A DNA stretch of 64,000 nt from Corythucha ciliata (lineage: Eukaryota > Arthropoda > Insecta > Hemiptera > Tingidae), in NCBI GenBank assembly GCA_038030265.1, contig CM075942.1:13970029-14034028 (forward strand). The letters run 5' to 3'. Under the pieces are notes generated by a model that made no database searches, was not told where the DNA came from, and saw only the letters and a program-made list of their open reading frames with translations. The position numbers and the translations under genes are program-made. Below, one piece after another: positions 10,621 to 22,259 of the stretch (its first letter is position 1; each line of letters starts with the position of its first letter).

Positions 10621-12850
10621 CTCCCCTTTTGGCTTGTGTTGAGACAATTTTTATTTCCATTTTATTTAATTGTTTCAAAATAACACCAACTTAAGATTTT
10701 GTGGAAGAAAACCGAAGGTCTTATTTACTGCAGATTGCTGCAAAATCCAATTTCACGGGGTTGCCTCTTTAAAAAACGTTACAATTAACGAGGATTCTGC
10801 ACACTTATGAACCATTTTTGCAATTTTCGCTAATTAAAACGCCAATTTCCCGGGTTTTTCTCGCTGTAGAGAACCAGAGTTTACCGTAGGATAAAACACC
10901 CTAATGACCCATTGCGCATTTTTTAAATGAAATTCATTAAGACATACACACAAAAAACAGGCTGAATCCGGAATAAAAATTAAGCAAAATGGGAAATAAT
11001 CAACTGAAATTAAGAAAATTATCCCATTCCCGCGGATAAAAAAGAGCAAATGCACTAAATCGTGGATAAATTTCACGGCGAAAATTCTGAAAAATCGCAA
11101 ATTATAATGGCTAGAATTTGGGACAAAGGGTAATTCACGGAGAAAATTTGGGGAAAAAATCTCTGATTAGTTCGCGGCTAAAATTGAGAAAAATCGCTAT
11201 TTCGCGGAGGAAATTGTGGAAAACGCTAAATCGCCGAGAGAAATTGCAACTTGACGGGGTAAATATGCTACTTCACTGCTAAAATTGAGGAAAATCGCTA
11301 ATTCGAGGTGGGCTTTGAGAATAATTGCTAATTAGCGGTATAAATTAAGAAAAATGGCAATTTGCGACAAAAATGGATAACAATTATTAATTCACGGATG
11401 AAGTGCAAAAAAAGCGCTAATTCGCCGATACAATGAAGGAAAATTACTAATTCACAGATCAAATTGAGAAAAAGTGCTAATAAAAATGCTAAAACTGAGA
11501 AAAATCGCAAATTCGTAGCTAAAAGTGAAAAATAGGTTATGCGGTGATAAAACAATAATAAAACGTTAATTCACAGCTCAATCTGATATAAAAAAAAGTG
11601 CTAATTCGCTGCGTGAAGTTAAAAAACTCGCTATTTCGCAGCTAAAATCGAGAGAAATCGCACATTCGCGTAATAAAAACTTTACTTCGCTCAGCTAAAA
11701 TTGATAAAACCCGCTAATTCGCTGTGGGCTTTGAGAAACCCGCTAATTAGCGGGACAAATTAGGAAAAACTCTAATTAGTGGCTAAAATCGATTAAATTT
11801 GTTAACTCGCAGTTGAAATTGAGATAACGCCCTAATGGGGAACTTGCATGAATGTCCGATTTGGGAGAAAAGTATACCGATGAATTGGCACGTGGACAGA
11901 AGGACGCCCGGTTGGTGCGTCTGGTGATTTTTAAATAAATTTTCAAGTTCTTCAGGAGGAGTTGGACGGTGCGAGGAGAAATAACGTCAATGTTTAGTTG
12001 TGTATCATTTGAGGGAACTATAAAATGTTTTGTTTACAAATAACAAGAAAAATTGTCCCCCGGTAAACACGTTTTACCCCCTCCTCCCCACACCATTCAT
12101 TTCATCAACAAAACTTTGACGTAATCAAATCCCCACTCGGAATATTTAAATATTCGCTTGAAAAATCCTTGATTGATTTCAATGTTTAATGTGAGCAATA
12201 GTCTTTCTGAAGAGCCCTCATCAAGAAACACCAGTGCTTGAAAAATGGGCAAGTCCTCCATTCGCGGGTAAAGTGTAGAAAAAACGATAATTCGCCGATA
12301 CAAATGAAAAAAATCACTGATTCACGGATATAGTACTGAAAACCGCAGATTCCCAGCTAAAGTGGAGAAAAACGCTAAATTCTCAGCTAAAATTTGCTGC
12401 TAAAATTGAGAAATAGCCTTATATAAAGGTGTGCTTTGAGCAACATTGCTAATTAGAGGGTAAAGTCACTAATTCGTGGAGAAAAACGTAATTCACGTGA
12501 CTATAGCCAATCTCAATTACCTACCTATAATTTTCTCAATTATAATTATTATTTCATAATTTTTCTCAATTTTAATTGAGAAAATTTCCAATTTGCGGCT
12601 AAAATTTAGAATATGCCAATTCACGTCTTCTGATCGTCACATTGTGGCTAAAATGTGTAAAAATAACAATTTCATCGCTAATATGTAAAAAAAACCAGCT
12701 GCTTCTCGGTTAAAATCGAGAACATTACGTGTGGATAAATTTGACGAAAAACTCTCATTGGCGGCTAAAATTTAGAAAAATCGCCAATTAGCGGCTTCGA
12801 TTAGTGAGTTGATTCTGTAATTCACTAATAAATTTCATAATTTTACGCCC
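10621..12850 (-). repeat. Family F1 ~30-bp repeat array, reverse orientation
   Basis: Reverse complement of the F1 unit: CGCTAATTCGCGGCTAAAAT followed by TGAGAAAA, repeated many times with heavy divergence. The stretch 11860-12090 and parts of 12100-12260 are unrelated to the repeat and look like an insertion or older sequence. Confidence 0.8.
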
Positions 12851-13489
12851 AGTGAAAATTATATTTCGTGTTTATTTAGAGACGAAGAGGCTTCACAGAG
12901 ATTTCCGCTCCGGGCCCCGATATAGTTGCAGGTCCGCCATTGAAAAGGAGACTTGGCATATCCGGTCGGTGAGCGGCGATTTGGCTCACCTACGCTGATC
13001 ACCAGACCCGGTAACCGCACTGCCGCGGATACTTGCCGATAAAACTTCACTGGGCTCTGATATAAGGTCGGCTAACGTGTGTTGGATCCCCCGCCACGAA
13101 AAATATGTCCCAAAACCAGGAATTTTGCTTAAACAAAGCGCTGAACTTGCAATTTCACTTATTAACACCCGAAGACCCGAAACTTGTAATTTTTGCTGAT
13201 ATTAAGCCTCGAAACTTGTTATTTTGAACAAATCACCCGAATTTGCAAACTCACAAAAATTGATCTCGTGAGGTTTTTATGTTGTAAATTAAACGGCTGT
13301 TCGTCAGAGTATGAGCACAGTCGTAGCCGGATAGCCCTGAAACAAATTGCAATTTCACGAAAATTGTGCCTGGAAACACCAAATTTCCATATGTTTACCT
13401 CTAAAGTACTGCAATCTTGTTGGGGATACGGCGGCGTATAGGACTCGTCAGCTTGTACTACACGGTCGATCATGGCCGGCTTACCCGCG

Positions 13490-13835
13490 GGTTTCGAGAC
13501 TAGCGAAGTCCACCTGCGTCGAGGCTTTTCCTATAGGACTTCAGAGCTGACGATAACGTAGCCACCGCCCATAGGAAAATTCGTGTTGCCCCGGAAAACG
13601 GGCCGAAGCGGCTAAAATTGTCAGACTCCTGAGAAGAACTCCTTCAACAATAGCAGAAAAACTGTTTCGATTTTCCGACTCCTCGTAATGAGAAACCCTG
13701 ATATACGAGGTTGCGTCCATTTCTATATTCTGACAAATTTCGCCAAAATGGCGAAAATTTCGGCCTATTTTCTCAAAGTGTTCCGATCTGCACCAAACGC
13801 GATTTATGAGTCCCTAGGGCAATGCTGAGATGTCA
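13490..13835 (+). repeat. Dispersed repeat family R, copy 1
   Basis: Colinear with 26845-27175: both contain GAGGCTTTTCC, CTGATGATAACGTAGCC (here CTGACGATAACGTAGCC), AGGAAAATTCGTGT, GGAAAACGGG, TTTCGATTTTCCGA, GAAACCCTG, ATACGAGGTT, TTCCGATCTGC and CTAGGGCAATGCTGA in the same order. The shared length is about 340 bp. It has no coding signal and no recognised class. Confidence 0.75.
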
Positions 13836-14169
13836 AATGCTATAGGGTTCACGCCCACAAAAAACAAAAGGCCCTGAAACTTGCAGTTTCACTGAAATTG
13901 GAACGTGAAACTTGCAATAACGTGAATATTCAGCCCAGGAAACTTCCAATTCCCTAAGACATGTTGGAACTTTACGGCTATTCGTCAGAAGAAGAAAAAT
14001 AAATAAAATAAAATAAATAAAACTTTGCAATTTTGCATAAATAAATATGTATGTACACCTCAAAATTGCGATTTCTAGAGAAAAAAGACCGGAAACTTTC
14101 AATTTTGAGAATGTTTGCCTTCAAAATATTGCAATTTTGCGGCAATTCGTCAGTGCTGTTAGGACTGGA

Positions 14170-14303
14170 GGGTTGTAATAGAATAGTGAAACACATGTGA
14201 GACGAGATGAATTTGACTTTGACAGCTAAAATTTATGATCACATGGCTGTAAAATTCGTTTCTCATCTCGTGTCACACGTGTTTCACTTTTCTATTACAA
14301 CCC
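14170..14303. mobile_element. MITE-like hairpin, ~134 bp
   Basis: Near-perfect inverted repeat. The left arm begins GGGTTGTAATAGAATAGTGA and passes through GAGACGAGATGAA. The right arm is its complement, passing through TTCTCATCTCGTG and ending TTCTATTACAACCC. The loop is about 40 bp. There is no coding capacity; it lies inside F4 sequence. Confidence 0.8.
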
Positions 14304-14640
14304 CCCTGGGCTTGCCCGGCATCTAAGGCCTTTAAAAGGGACCCGAAACGTTCAGTTTCACAGAAACTGAGAAGTAAAACTCGCAATATCGAGAATACTC
14401 CGCTTGGAAAATTCCAATTTCTGCGAATATGCTTCAAAATGGTCCAATTTTTTAAGAGATGACTTTGGGCATTGTGGTGGCTGCCTAGCCCGGGTCGAAA
14501 TTACACGGAAATAAAGGCCAGAAACTGGCAATTTTGCGATACTGAACACCGGAAACTAAAGCAATTTCACCGATAGGCGTTAATTAGACCCTCAGAGGGC
14601 CGTAATTTCAAGGCCATTATACTGACTGTGGGTGTTGTCG

Positions 14641-15150
14641 CGGCTGATGGCTATTGGGAATTCAAGCTATCGGATACGAGGTCTGGCGGATTTTCGGGTG
14701 AACTACTAGAAAAAGTACTCTTTTATCAATATGACCCACAAAAGTGCCGGTTTGAGTGACTATTTTGTATTATTTTAATGTTGCGTCAACAATTTTTATT
14801 TTTGTTGGAGCTAATAGACTTTTTCCATTGCCAAGTATGTAATGATACACAATTACATACATTTTATTTTCTTTTTCTGTCAGTGCACGTGTGAATCGTC
14901 GATCCCGAACAAATTGTTCTGCCTTCGGGTGTCACTCTAGACCTGCAATACTCAATTTTGATTGGATTTTAAGCTCGTAAGCTCATCTTAAGGCTAAAGC
15001 TAAACATAACTTAAAAGTGATGTGGTCGATCCTGGCCTAAGAAATTTGCCAAATTCAAGCAACGCCACAAAGTTCGTGTCGTGTCTATCGCTAAAATTGA
15101 GCGAAGCGATACCTACACACTTTTCCCTTTAGAATATTCGATAAAAACTT
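14641..15150. other. Noncoding DNA, nothing recognised
   Basis: A/T-rich sequence with no exon, no clear match to the repeat families and no obvious inverted repeat. Confidence 0.5.
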
Positions 15151-15152
15151 TA

Positions 15153-15266
15153 TAAGGCCCCTTTTACACGAGTAATTTTTTTGTTCAAAAATATGTTCAA
15201 TCTGACTGCAAACAGACAATTTCGGGCTTGGAACATCTGTTAATTTTTTTAAAAAGGGCTACTCTG

Positions 15267-15305
<39 letters not shown>

Positions 15306-15708
15306 CTGGGTTTTAAGGTACGTTTACACTGAAGTGTCGCGCTACACTTATTAAGTACTTGAAATTCAGTGTCAGACACAAATTTCCTCGATGTAAACAC
15401 AAACTTCCAGAAATTTTGTATCAGAATTTGTTCGGTCAATATAGAAGTGTCTGACACTTTACATTTATGTCGAGACATAAGTGTAGCTAAATAAATGTCA
15501 GACACTTCAGCACTTCAGTGTAAACGCACCTTATGTCTCGACATAAATAATGTAATGTGTCAGACACATATGTATATTGACTGTACGAATTCTGATAAAA
15601 ATTTCTGGAAATTTGTGTTTACACCAAGGAAATTTGTGTCTGACACTCAATTTCAAGCAAAAAATGTAACGCGACACTTCAGTGTAAACGCACCTTGAAA
15701 GGGGCCTA
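15153..15708. mobile_element. TIR element with a second TIR element nested inside
   Basis: The outer ends are AAGGCCCCTTTTACACGAGT at 15154 and AAAGGGGCCT ending at 15707. The left end matches the left end of the smaller element at 55219-55366 for about 100 bp, identifying the family. A 30-bp-plus poly(A) tract (about 15270-15301) and the inner element occupy most of the middle. No protein is encoded. Confidence 0.65.
15315..15696. mobile_element. MITE with long inverted arms, ~380 bp
   Basis: The left end AAGGTACGTTTACACTGAAG pairs with the right end CTTCAGTGTAAACGCACCTT. Inward the arms keep pairing through GTGTCAGACACAAATTTCC and GTAAACACAAA(C/T)TTCCAGAAA. Internal words (GTGTCTGACACTT, TTATGTCGAGACATAA) are themselves palindromic, so several smaller hairpins sit within the large one. 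Confidence 0.8.
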
Positions 15709-15849
15709 ACACAATTTCCCAGCAATTAGTGTCGCATGTGAAAGGACTTTCATTACACCACTAGCGGACTTTTGAAAGAACACGCGGGCACGTGTAAAGG
15801 CCGGTCCACACGCTACTTTTTTTCATAACATTTTATCTGCACAGTTCAA

Positions 15850-18635
15850 CACTGGACATTATGCGCCCTCGGGCGAATCTTTCAACAGCGCCCCATGAAT
15901 TCACCGTTAAATTAAGCAGCGATTTGGTGTTTTCTCCACGTTAACCGCGAATTAATGTTTTTTCAACACTTCAGCGCTTCTTCTCAATTTCGTGGGTGAA
16001 TTGGATATTTTTACCCATTTTAGACGTGAATAAGCGATTTATTTCCAGTTTAGTCGCGAATTTGCGATTTTTTTTTTTTATTTTTCACCTTTTTCCGCAA
16101 GTTAGCGTTTTTTTTTCAATTTTTGCCGAACATTATCGCGTTTTGCTAATTGGCCACGAAGTTGCCTCCGGAAACCTGGGCTTGCCATTTTCTTAATTTT
16201 CTGTGAATTAGCAAATTGTCTCAAATTAGCCCCAATCCCCCCTCAAATTAATTAGCAATGCAACTTCCGCTGCATTGCACTGCAAAAGCCGCTGAAATTA
16301 TTGATTTTTCTACATTTTAGCCACGAATTAGAGTTTTCCCAAATTACCTAAAGGGTTTTTCTGAATTAGGCCGTGGATTCGCGATTTTTTTCGCTTTTTG
16401 CCACAAAGTTACCTCCACAAGCAGCGAATTTGACGTTTTCCCCATTTGAACCACGAATTATAGTTTTTTCCTCACTTCAGCGTTTCTTTTTCAATTATAG
16501 CGGTTAGCCACAGATTGGCGATTTTTCACCATTTTAGCAGTTCTTTCTTAATTTTTGCGATGAACTTGTGTTTTGCCTGAGTTTAACCTCTAAAGAGCCA
16601 TTTTTCTCAATTTCACCCTTGAATTAGCATTTTTTCTTAACACTCTCGGTGCTGATCGCCAAATACGTCTTTTGCGTCGGCCGGCTAGAAAAAATAAGCT
16701 TCGTCTGCAGGCCGGGCGTAGTAGATCTACTACACACCAGACTTTTATCCCAGCCGGGGGTAGTAGAATTACTACGCTTGCTAATTAAAGATTTAAGCAT
16801 CATGACCTTACTGTCGGCCGGGTGCAGTAAATTTACTACGCAACTTGTTTTTATTAAAATATGCGGGAAACAGACCCGAAGGTAGCACATCATTAATTCG
16901 AGAGTTCAACTTAGAGGAATCGATTTTTACGCGTGGAAAAGGGTTCGGCCGGGAGGTAAGACTGACTCATGTGCATCCGGCCGGAAGGGAAGACATCTAC
17001 TACAGCCGGCCGGCAGGAAGAACCAAATGTAGTAAACCTACTACATCAGCACCGAATGTGTTAATTATAGCTTCAAATTTAGCCAATTTTTTCGCTTTCA
17101 GCAATGAATTAACTCGGCTTGAGCCACGAACTTGACTTTGGAAGCCGAAAGTTGTCGTTTCCGCACACTTCTACCCTCTAAATTAGCGATTTTTCTATAC
17201 TTTATCCGCAGAAGCTTTAAGGAAACTTTAGCCGCGAAGTAGTTCTTAATTTTAGCCGTCGTTTGGTGCTTTTTCTCACTTTTGTCCGTAAATCAGTAGC
17301 GACACTAGATGGGGGCGAGGAGGCTGGATTGGCCTGGTTCCCCTACACTAGAGAGGCCCCCGAAAAGCTTAAAGATGGGAAAATAAGGATTTTAAGGATC
17401 CATGTTCATGTATGTATAGGTACGTGAAAAAGAGTTTTTGGCATGCGGTTGGACAGCGCTATTGGCACCTTTCGAAGATTTTCAATTCATCCGACCCAGA
17501 GCGGAATGGGACAAAGCAGGTGATCTGCAAGGAGTGTAGCTGAATATTCTATTCAAGTATTTAGCCCACAAAAGCGCCATTCTGAAGGCTCAAATTTAAT
17601 AACAAACGCGGCCTTCTGGGGGTAACTTCGTGGCTAAAATAGAGAAAGTACGCTGCTCCCCAGTTTTTTTTTAGGTCCTTAACGGATAAAGATGAGAAGG
17701 CGCACTAATATGCAGTTCTTGCGGCCAAGTACTAACGCAGCAAAAAGTTGGGGAAAATCGCTAATATTCGTGACTAAAACAGTTGAAAACCGTTTATTCG
17801 CGTTAGTTTGATGAAGCATCCAGATCAAAATTGACAAAAAATCTCTGATTCGCGGTGTGTAAATGCCATTTTATGACTAAAATGAAGCAAAAGTACTGTG
17901 CAATAGAAAAAAAAACACGCTAATTCAGGGCTAAAATTGAAAAAAATGATGAATTCGCGTAACTGAAATTTCGATAAATGCTAATTCACGACTGAAATTT
18001 AGAAAAATGGCTAATAACTAGCTGCTTAAATTGGGACAAACCGTAATCCACGCCAAAAATTGAGAAACATAGCTAATTCACTAATGAAATTGACCAAAAG
18101 CTTTACTTAGCGGCTAAACTTGGAACATTTCTATTTCGCGGACTCAACTGGGAAGAATCCCTAATTAATTCGCGGCTAAAGTAGTGAAAGATCTGTTAAT
18201 TTGCAAATAAAGTATAGGAAAAACGCTAATTCGCTGATCCAAATGAAAAAAATCAACTAATTCACTTCTAAAAATTGAGAAAAACGCTAATTCGCACGAC
18301 TAAAATTTAGTAACAACGCTGACTCGAGGTTAAAATTGAGGAAAAAACAAATCCATGGCTTCTGAAGGCAACATCCGGCCGAAAACTGGGAAAAAGCGCT
18401 AGTCCATAGCTGAAAGTTGGAAAAAAATTGTTAATGCGTGAACAATTTTTTTCATGCACCACTAATTTGCGGCCAATGTTGAGAAAAATCACTTCACCGC
18501 GGCTGAAATTAATGAAAAACGCTATACTTGCAGCTTAAAGTGAGAAAAAAGCTAATTCACTACTGAAAAGGTAAAAAATCGCTAATTTGCTACAAAAATG
18601 GAGGAAAACTTCAATTCATGGCAAAAATTGAGACC
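15850..18635 (+). mobile_element. Long composite repeat unit built of F1 repeats, copy A
   Basis: The unit is colinear, in inverted orientation, with 28665-30925 over its whole length. It starts GGACATTATGCGCCC, runs as forward F1 units to about 17290, then a non-periodic core (17290-17620, containing GGGGGCGAGGAGG, CCCCTACACTA and TCATCCGACCCAGAGCGG), then as reverse F1 units to about 18635. Order and spacing of diverged units are conserved between copies, so a long unit was duplicated as a block, not by independent tandem growth. Copy A alone carries a piggyBac-like MITE at 16641-17060. No coding capacity is seen; class unknown. Confidence 0.8.
16641..17060. mobile_element. piggyBac-like MITE, 420 bp, with TTAA target sites and internal palindromes
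   Basis: It is flanked on both sides by TTAA (16637-16640 and 17061-17064), the target duplication of piggyBac elements. TIRs: left CACTCTCGGTGCTGAT, right ATCAGCACCGAATGTG. The inverted long-unit copy at 28665-30925 lacks it at the matching place, giving an empty-site comparison. Inside are repeated palindromes of the form GTAGTA-N4-TACTAC (GTAGTAGATCTACTAC at about 16717, GTAGTAGAATTACTAC at about 16760, GCAGTAAATTTACTAC at about 16823, GTAGTAAACCTACTAC at about 17029), several next to GGCCGG words. No transposase. Confidence 0.88.
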
Positions 18636-19089
18636 CCCAGGTGAGGTTCATAATTTACACTCCTTTAGTCAGAATAAAGGAGACTCCCCTTTCCATCATC
18701 GGCTATCGAAGCCGCCTTTGAAGTCCATTGGGTAAGGAGAAAAAAAAGTTCGACACATTTGAGTAAAACACAGATACTGTTTTGTTGGTGTTGCCGGTGT
18801 TTTTCATGAGAGGGAATTCCCACCGAGGCATTTCTTTTTGGAAGCTAGGATTTTTCCATAATGGCCACTCGCAAAATTGACTTGTGTTGGCCCGCAATAC
18901 AGTATTCCAACTAGGAAACATAAATTCATTCATTTCGAGCTCTCAATCAACATTTAAAACCACGAATTTAATTAAGACACCCGGCACTGTCATTGAAATC
19001 AGTAGGAATTCTACCAAGGAGTACTCTTTTCATTATCAGACGGCAGCGCTCCAAGTGATAGCTTGAATTCCCAATAGCCCTCCAATAGC
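18636..19089. other. Noncoding DNA, nothing recognised
   Basis: Non-periodic sequence between the end of the long composite unit and a small F4 block. The short frames on either strand have no recognisable domain. No inverted repeat stands out. Confidence 0.45.
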
Positions 19090-19560
19090 AGCCTCCAGAA
19101 AAAAGATCCAAATACTTGTAATTTCGTGAAGTTCAAGACCATAAACTTGCAATTTGAAGGATATTTAGACCTGAAACTTACAAATTCGCAGGTATTTAGA
19201 ATCCATATAATGTATCTAATCTACGGCGATTTATCTCAATTTTACGTATGAATTGCAGGTAAAATTGAAACGTTTTTCCTCAATTTCAGCTCTTTTTCCC
19301 AGTTTTATCATTAAATTAGCGATTTTCACAATTTTAGCTGTGAATTGGCGATTTTCCCTTCGATCGTTTTTTTCTTAATTTTATCTACGAGCTGGAACCT
19401 ATAAGAAGAATATCACAAGCCCTTTTCACAATTTCAGCCGTGAATGAGCGATTTTTCTCTACGTTATAGCCGCGAAATTGCCTCCGGAAACTGCGATTTA
19501 GTGTTTATTTCTCAATTCTCACCGCAAATTGGCATTTTCTCTGTGAATGAGAGTGAAAAA
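19090..19560 (+). repeat. F4 then F1 repeat units
   Basis: 19090-19200 shows F4 words (AAACTTGCAATTTGAAGG, CTGAAACTTACAAATTCGCA). From 19225 to 19560 forward F1 units follow (TCTCAATTTTACG, TTTTCACAATTTTAGCTG, TTGCCTCCGGAAACTGCG). Confidence 0.65.
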
Positions 19561-20700
19561 AACGGCGTTTCGCGTTGTCTTCTGCTTTCGGTCGATTTTC
19601 TTGACTCCTACTGGGGGCGGGCCAGCGTGGTTACCCTCGACGAGGCTTCCCTTCTTCCTTCGACTTTGGGTCCATGTATTGATTACCACAAAAACGATGT
19701 AATTGGAACTTTTCTATGTACAAACAACGTGAAGAGACGAAATTTGAGCAGAATTATTGTGCTTGCAGGCTGGCTAAGAAGGCAGTGAAGAGGAACTTTT
19801 TTTCCTCCAAATAATTTTAACTGGACGAAATTAGCGTGGAAACAAGACAGAATACGAACAATGGTGAAAAAACAATTTTGTAATCGTTAGCGTTATGAGT
19901 AAATACGTTACGTTAAACGTTAACGATGCCCAGCAGCTTTAGAACAGCGCAAAGAGCATTATCGCTCGGTGGAGCCATTGTGGAGGGGAGCAAGCTAATC
20001 AAAGAGAAACCTTCCCACTTCCATAACCTGCGTTCTTTCCTTATTTTCCTTTTCCCGTTTTCCTTCGGATATAATCAGTTAATGCTAGTTTTCATCTAAA
20101 AAATGTCAGTGTTTTGAGATTATTTAAACATAATAAGAGGCCCGGAAACAAACGTCTCGCCTTTCTTCATTCAAATTAAGCTGTTATCGAACGAGTGAGT
20201 TAACTTTGACGTAATGTTTTTTACATCGTGATATTGTGTAACCCTAGTGCATTCATGCTCTTATTTTTTTGGAAGCGTTTAGTGCTCATCTTACTTAGAG
20301 TGTTTTTCACTCGCATGAAAACCTTACGCTGGTGCAGTCCCGATGATACTCTAAAAACGTTAATTCTTGTTCTCTTCCTAAACATGTGGTACGGATTTCC
20401 ACCGGGAGCAAGTTTGTATTCGAGTGGTAAACGCAATGTACCGATTCGCCGAGGTTCGGATATTTATAGCCTCGTGGCCTTTTAAGATCAAATATAGATA
20501 CTGGGGAAGGGGGGGGGGATTGCTACAACTTTCTGAACCGTCGAGGTCGCACACTCTTTCTTCGATGGTTATTTCAGCGTTGCAGGCCCATTTCAAGTAC
20601 TGCTGAAAAGCAATCGGTTTCCTCGGCTGTGATTATACTTATATGCGACACCTTCGAGGTTGTCCTTTCAGCGGGTGCTTACCTATTTTTTTATTTGCCT
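19561..20700. other. Noncoding DNA; trace of family R at the left
   Basis: 19565-19690 contains GGCGTTTCGCGTTGTCTTC and CGAGGCTTCCC, resembling the start of the family R copy at 26800. The rest is not repetitive by eye. A 10-G run sits at 20509-20518. Short frames on both strands (20221-20606) overlap one another and show no domain, so I call no gene. Confidence 0.45.
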
Positions 20701-20849
20701 CAGATAACCAGTAACGTTCTGAGGGTAGGGCGAGAGGGGCGGACCGCTCTGGGCCGCGGATCAGAAGAACCTGAAAAACTTAAAAGTTGGGGATGATGAA
20801 AAAATGTTTTTGTTTTTCATTTCATGCGACACACCCTGATCGAGCTGTA

Positions 20850-20955
20850 CACTTTGTGCCCGTGTTAAGCGGGCTCCTCGCCCCGGTGCTCAATTTGTAG
20901 AACACCCTCACGAAGTTGAGAGTGCTGTGCCACAGCTCGCTGCAGCCTTATGGCG
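20850..20955 (-). mobile_element. Degenerate fragment of the tRNA-derived SINE
   Basis: Reverse-orientation body of the SINE: CGGTGCTCAATTTGTAGAAC, ACCCTCACGAAG and GTGCCACAGCTCGCTGCAGC follow the same order as CGGTGCGCGGTTTGTTGAAC, CCCACACGAAG and GTGTCACAGCTCGCCGCAGC at 25657-25723. The tRNA-like head and tail are missing or too diverged. Confidence 0.65.
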
Positions 20956-20989
20956 AATTGAGCAGTAGCCGAATCGCAGTCGCGTACGT

Positions 20990-21230
20990 ACACCTCTCGA
21001 AGCCGGGGTGGAAATCTCTATGAGCCCCTTTTCATCCTATGCTTGTACAAATGGCAAAATTCGGGGGTTTGGTTCTTCCAGAAACCAAATTTCGTGGGTT
21101 TGACTCTTTCTAAATACCTACAAATTTTTGCTTTGGCGCTTCCAAAATTCAATTTTCAGGCCCTTATCTCTTTCAAAGCCAATTTGGCTGTTTTCCATCC
21201 AGTATAAAATCGTTTCGAGGGGTAAGCGCA
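20990..21230 (+). repeat. Family F3 ~30-bp repeat
   Basis: Units such as AATTTCGTGGGTTTGACTC and TTCGGGGGTTTGGTTCTTCC, each followed by an A-rich CCAAA word, at a spacing near 30-35 bp. Confidence 0.6.
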
Positions 21231-21710
21231 CTTTCACTAAGCGAAACATCTGAATGACCGCTTTTTCTTAATTTTAGCCGGGAATCAGTGCTTTTTCTTT
21301 TTAAGTCGTGGATTTGCCCCAACGCAAGAGCGTTTATCTCAAATTTGGACTGGAAGTTGTATCAGCAACGACGAATTGACGCATTTTCTCAATTTTAGCC
21401 ACAAACTAGAGCTTTTTCGCCATTTCAGCCAAGAATATCGGCATGTTTATGCCTTTTAGCCGCGTAATTGCCCTAAGAACAGCAAGTTAGCGTGTCTTCT
21501 CAATTTTAGCCGCCTAAAAACGTACAGAATCTGGGAATTAGCGTTTTTTCTCAATTTCAGGAGTACACTTGCCCGTAAGCTTGCTTGCAGAAAATTACTG
21601 CACACAAGGACCTCAATAGGTCACTATCTTTGGCCAATCGCGTGAGGAGGCCACAAAAAAAACCCTAACGACAAGGCACAAACGAGCCATTTTCGGTGGC
21701 GCCAACGAAC
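21231..21710 (+). repeat. Family F1 repeat, forward orientation
   Basis: Forward F1 units (TTTCTTAATTTTAGCCGGGA, TTTCTCAATTTTAGCC). The right part (21510-21690) matches the right part of the block at 6770-6920, including GGACCTCAATAGG/GGACCTCGATAGG and ACGACAAGGC, suggesting another long-unit family. Confidence 0.65.
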
Positions 21711-21715
21711 CCTAA

Positions 21716-22104
21716 TATCGTACACTGAGAACCACAGAGGTGAACCTCCCGAAAATTGAAAATTGAGTTAGTGCGGCCAAATATTGAAAAATAACTTTTT
21801 TTTTATTCCGTAACGGCGAAGTAATAATTTTCCACCCCGTTGGCGAGAGAGCGGCGGTCGTCACTGTGACCCTGCTGAAAATAAACGTTTTGGGCCGCAT
21901 TGGCGAAAATGAAAATGAAAATTCACTTATGCCTATAATAACACTGACTCTCAAAAAATCGTTTAGAGCAACAAGAAATACAATTTTCAGCGTGGCAAAT
22001 TTGAAAATACCTCATATTTCAGAAATTTTCAAAAAACTTTGGACGCGATTTTTTGGAAACAGCATGATTTGCACTTACGCCACTGTGGTTCTCAGAGTGC
22101 GATA
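21716..22104. mobile_element. MITE-like TIR element, ~390 bp
   Basis: The left end ATCGTACACTGAGAACCACA and the right end TGTGGTTCTCAGAGTGCGAT are inverted repeats with few mismatches (arms about 27 bp). The interior is A/T-rich and noncoding. No further pairing is obvious. Confidence 0.7.
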
Positions 22105-22259
22105 TGGAGGCGTTTGTGGCTGGGACTGGTAAAAATGAACCTGAAAATCGCCCACTCAAGCCCTCCGTGTCGGTGGAAGGTGTGTTAGGCAAAAATGGAC
22201 AAAATTAAAATTGGATGGAGTGATGGAGCCGCGTATTGCAAAGAAGATAACAACAAAAA

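Larger units (their letters stand above)
12851..14640. repeat. Family F4 ~30-bp repeat region, interrupted
   Basis: Repeated words of the type GAAACTTGCAATTTC and CGCGAAAATT occur at about 13100-13400, 13860-14140 and 14340-14600, with spacing near 30-50 bp. The family recurs at 19090-19200, 22260-22620 and 62030-62710. Between the first two blocks lies a different dispersed repeat (family R, separate entry). No exon is recognised. Confidence 0.65.

Noticed and set aside
10834..12303. Hydrophobic minus-strand frames in the F1 array
   Set aside because: They arise from translating the T-rich repeat; hydrophobicity is a composition effect.
20221..20606. Overlapping frames on both strands
   Set aside because: Mutually overlapping, no domain, no codon-like pattern favouring any one of them.
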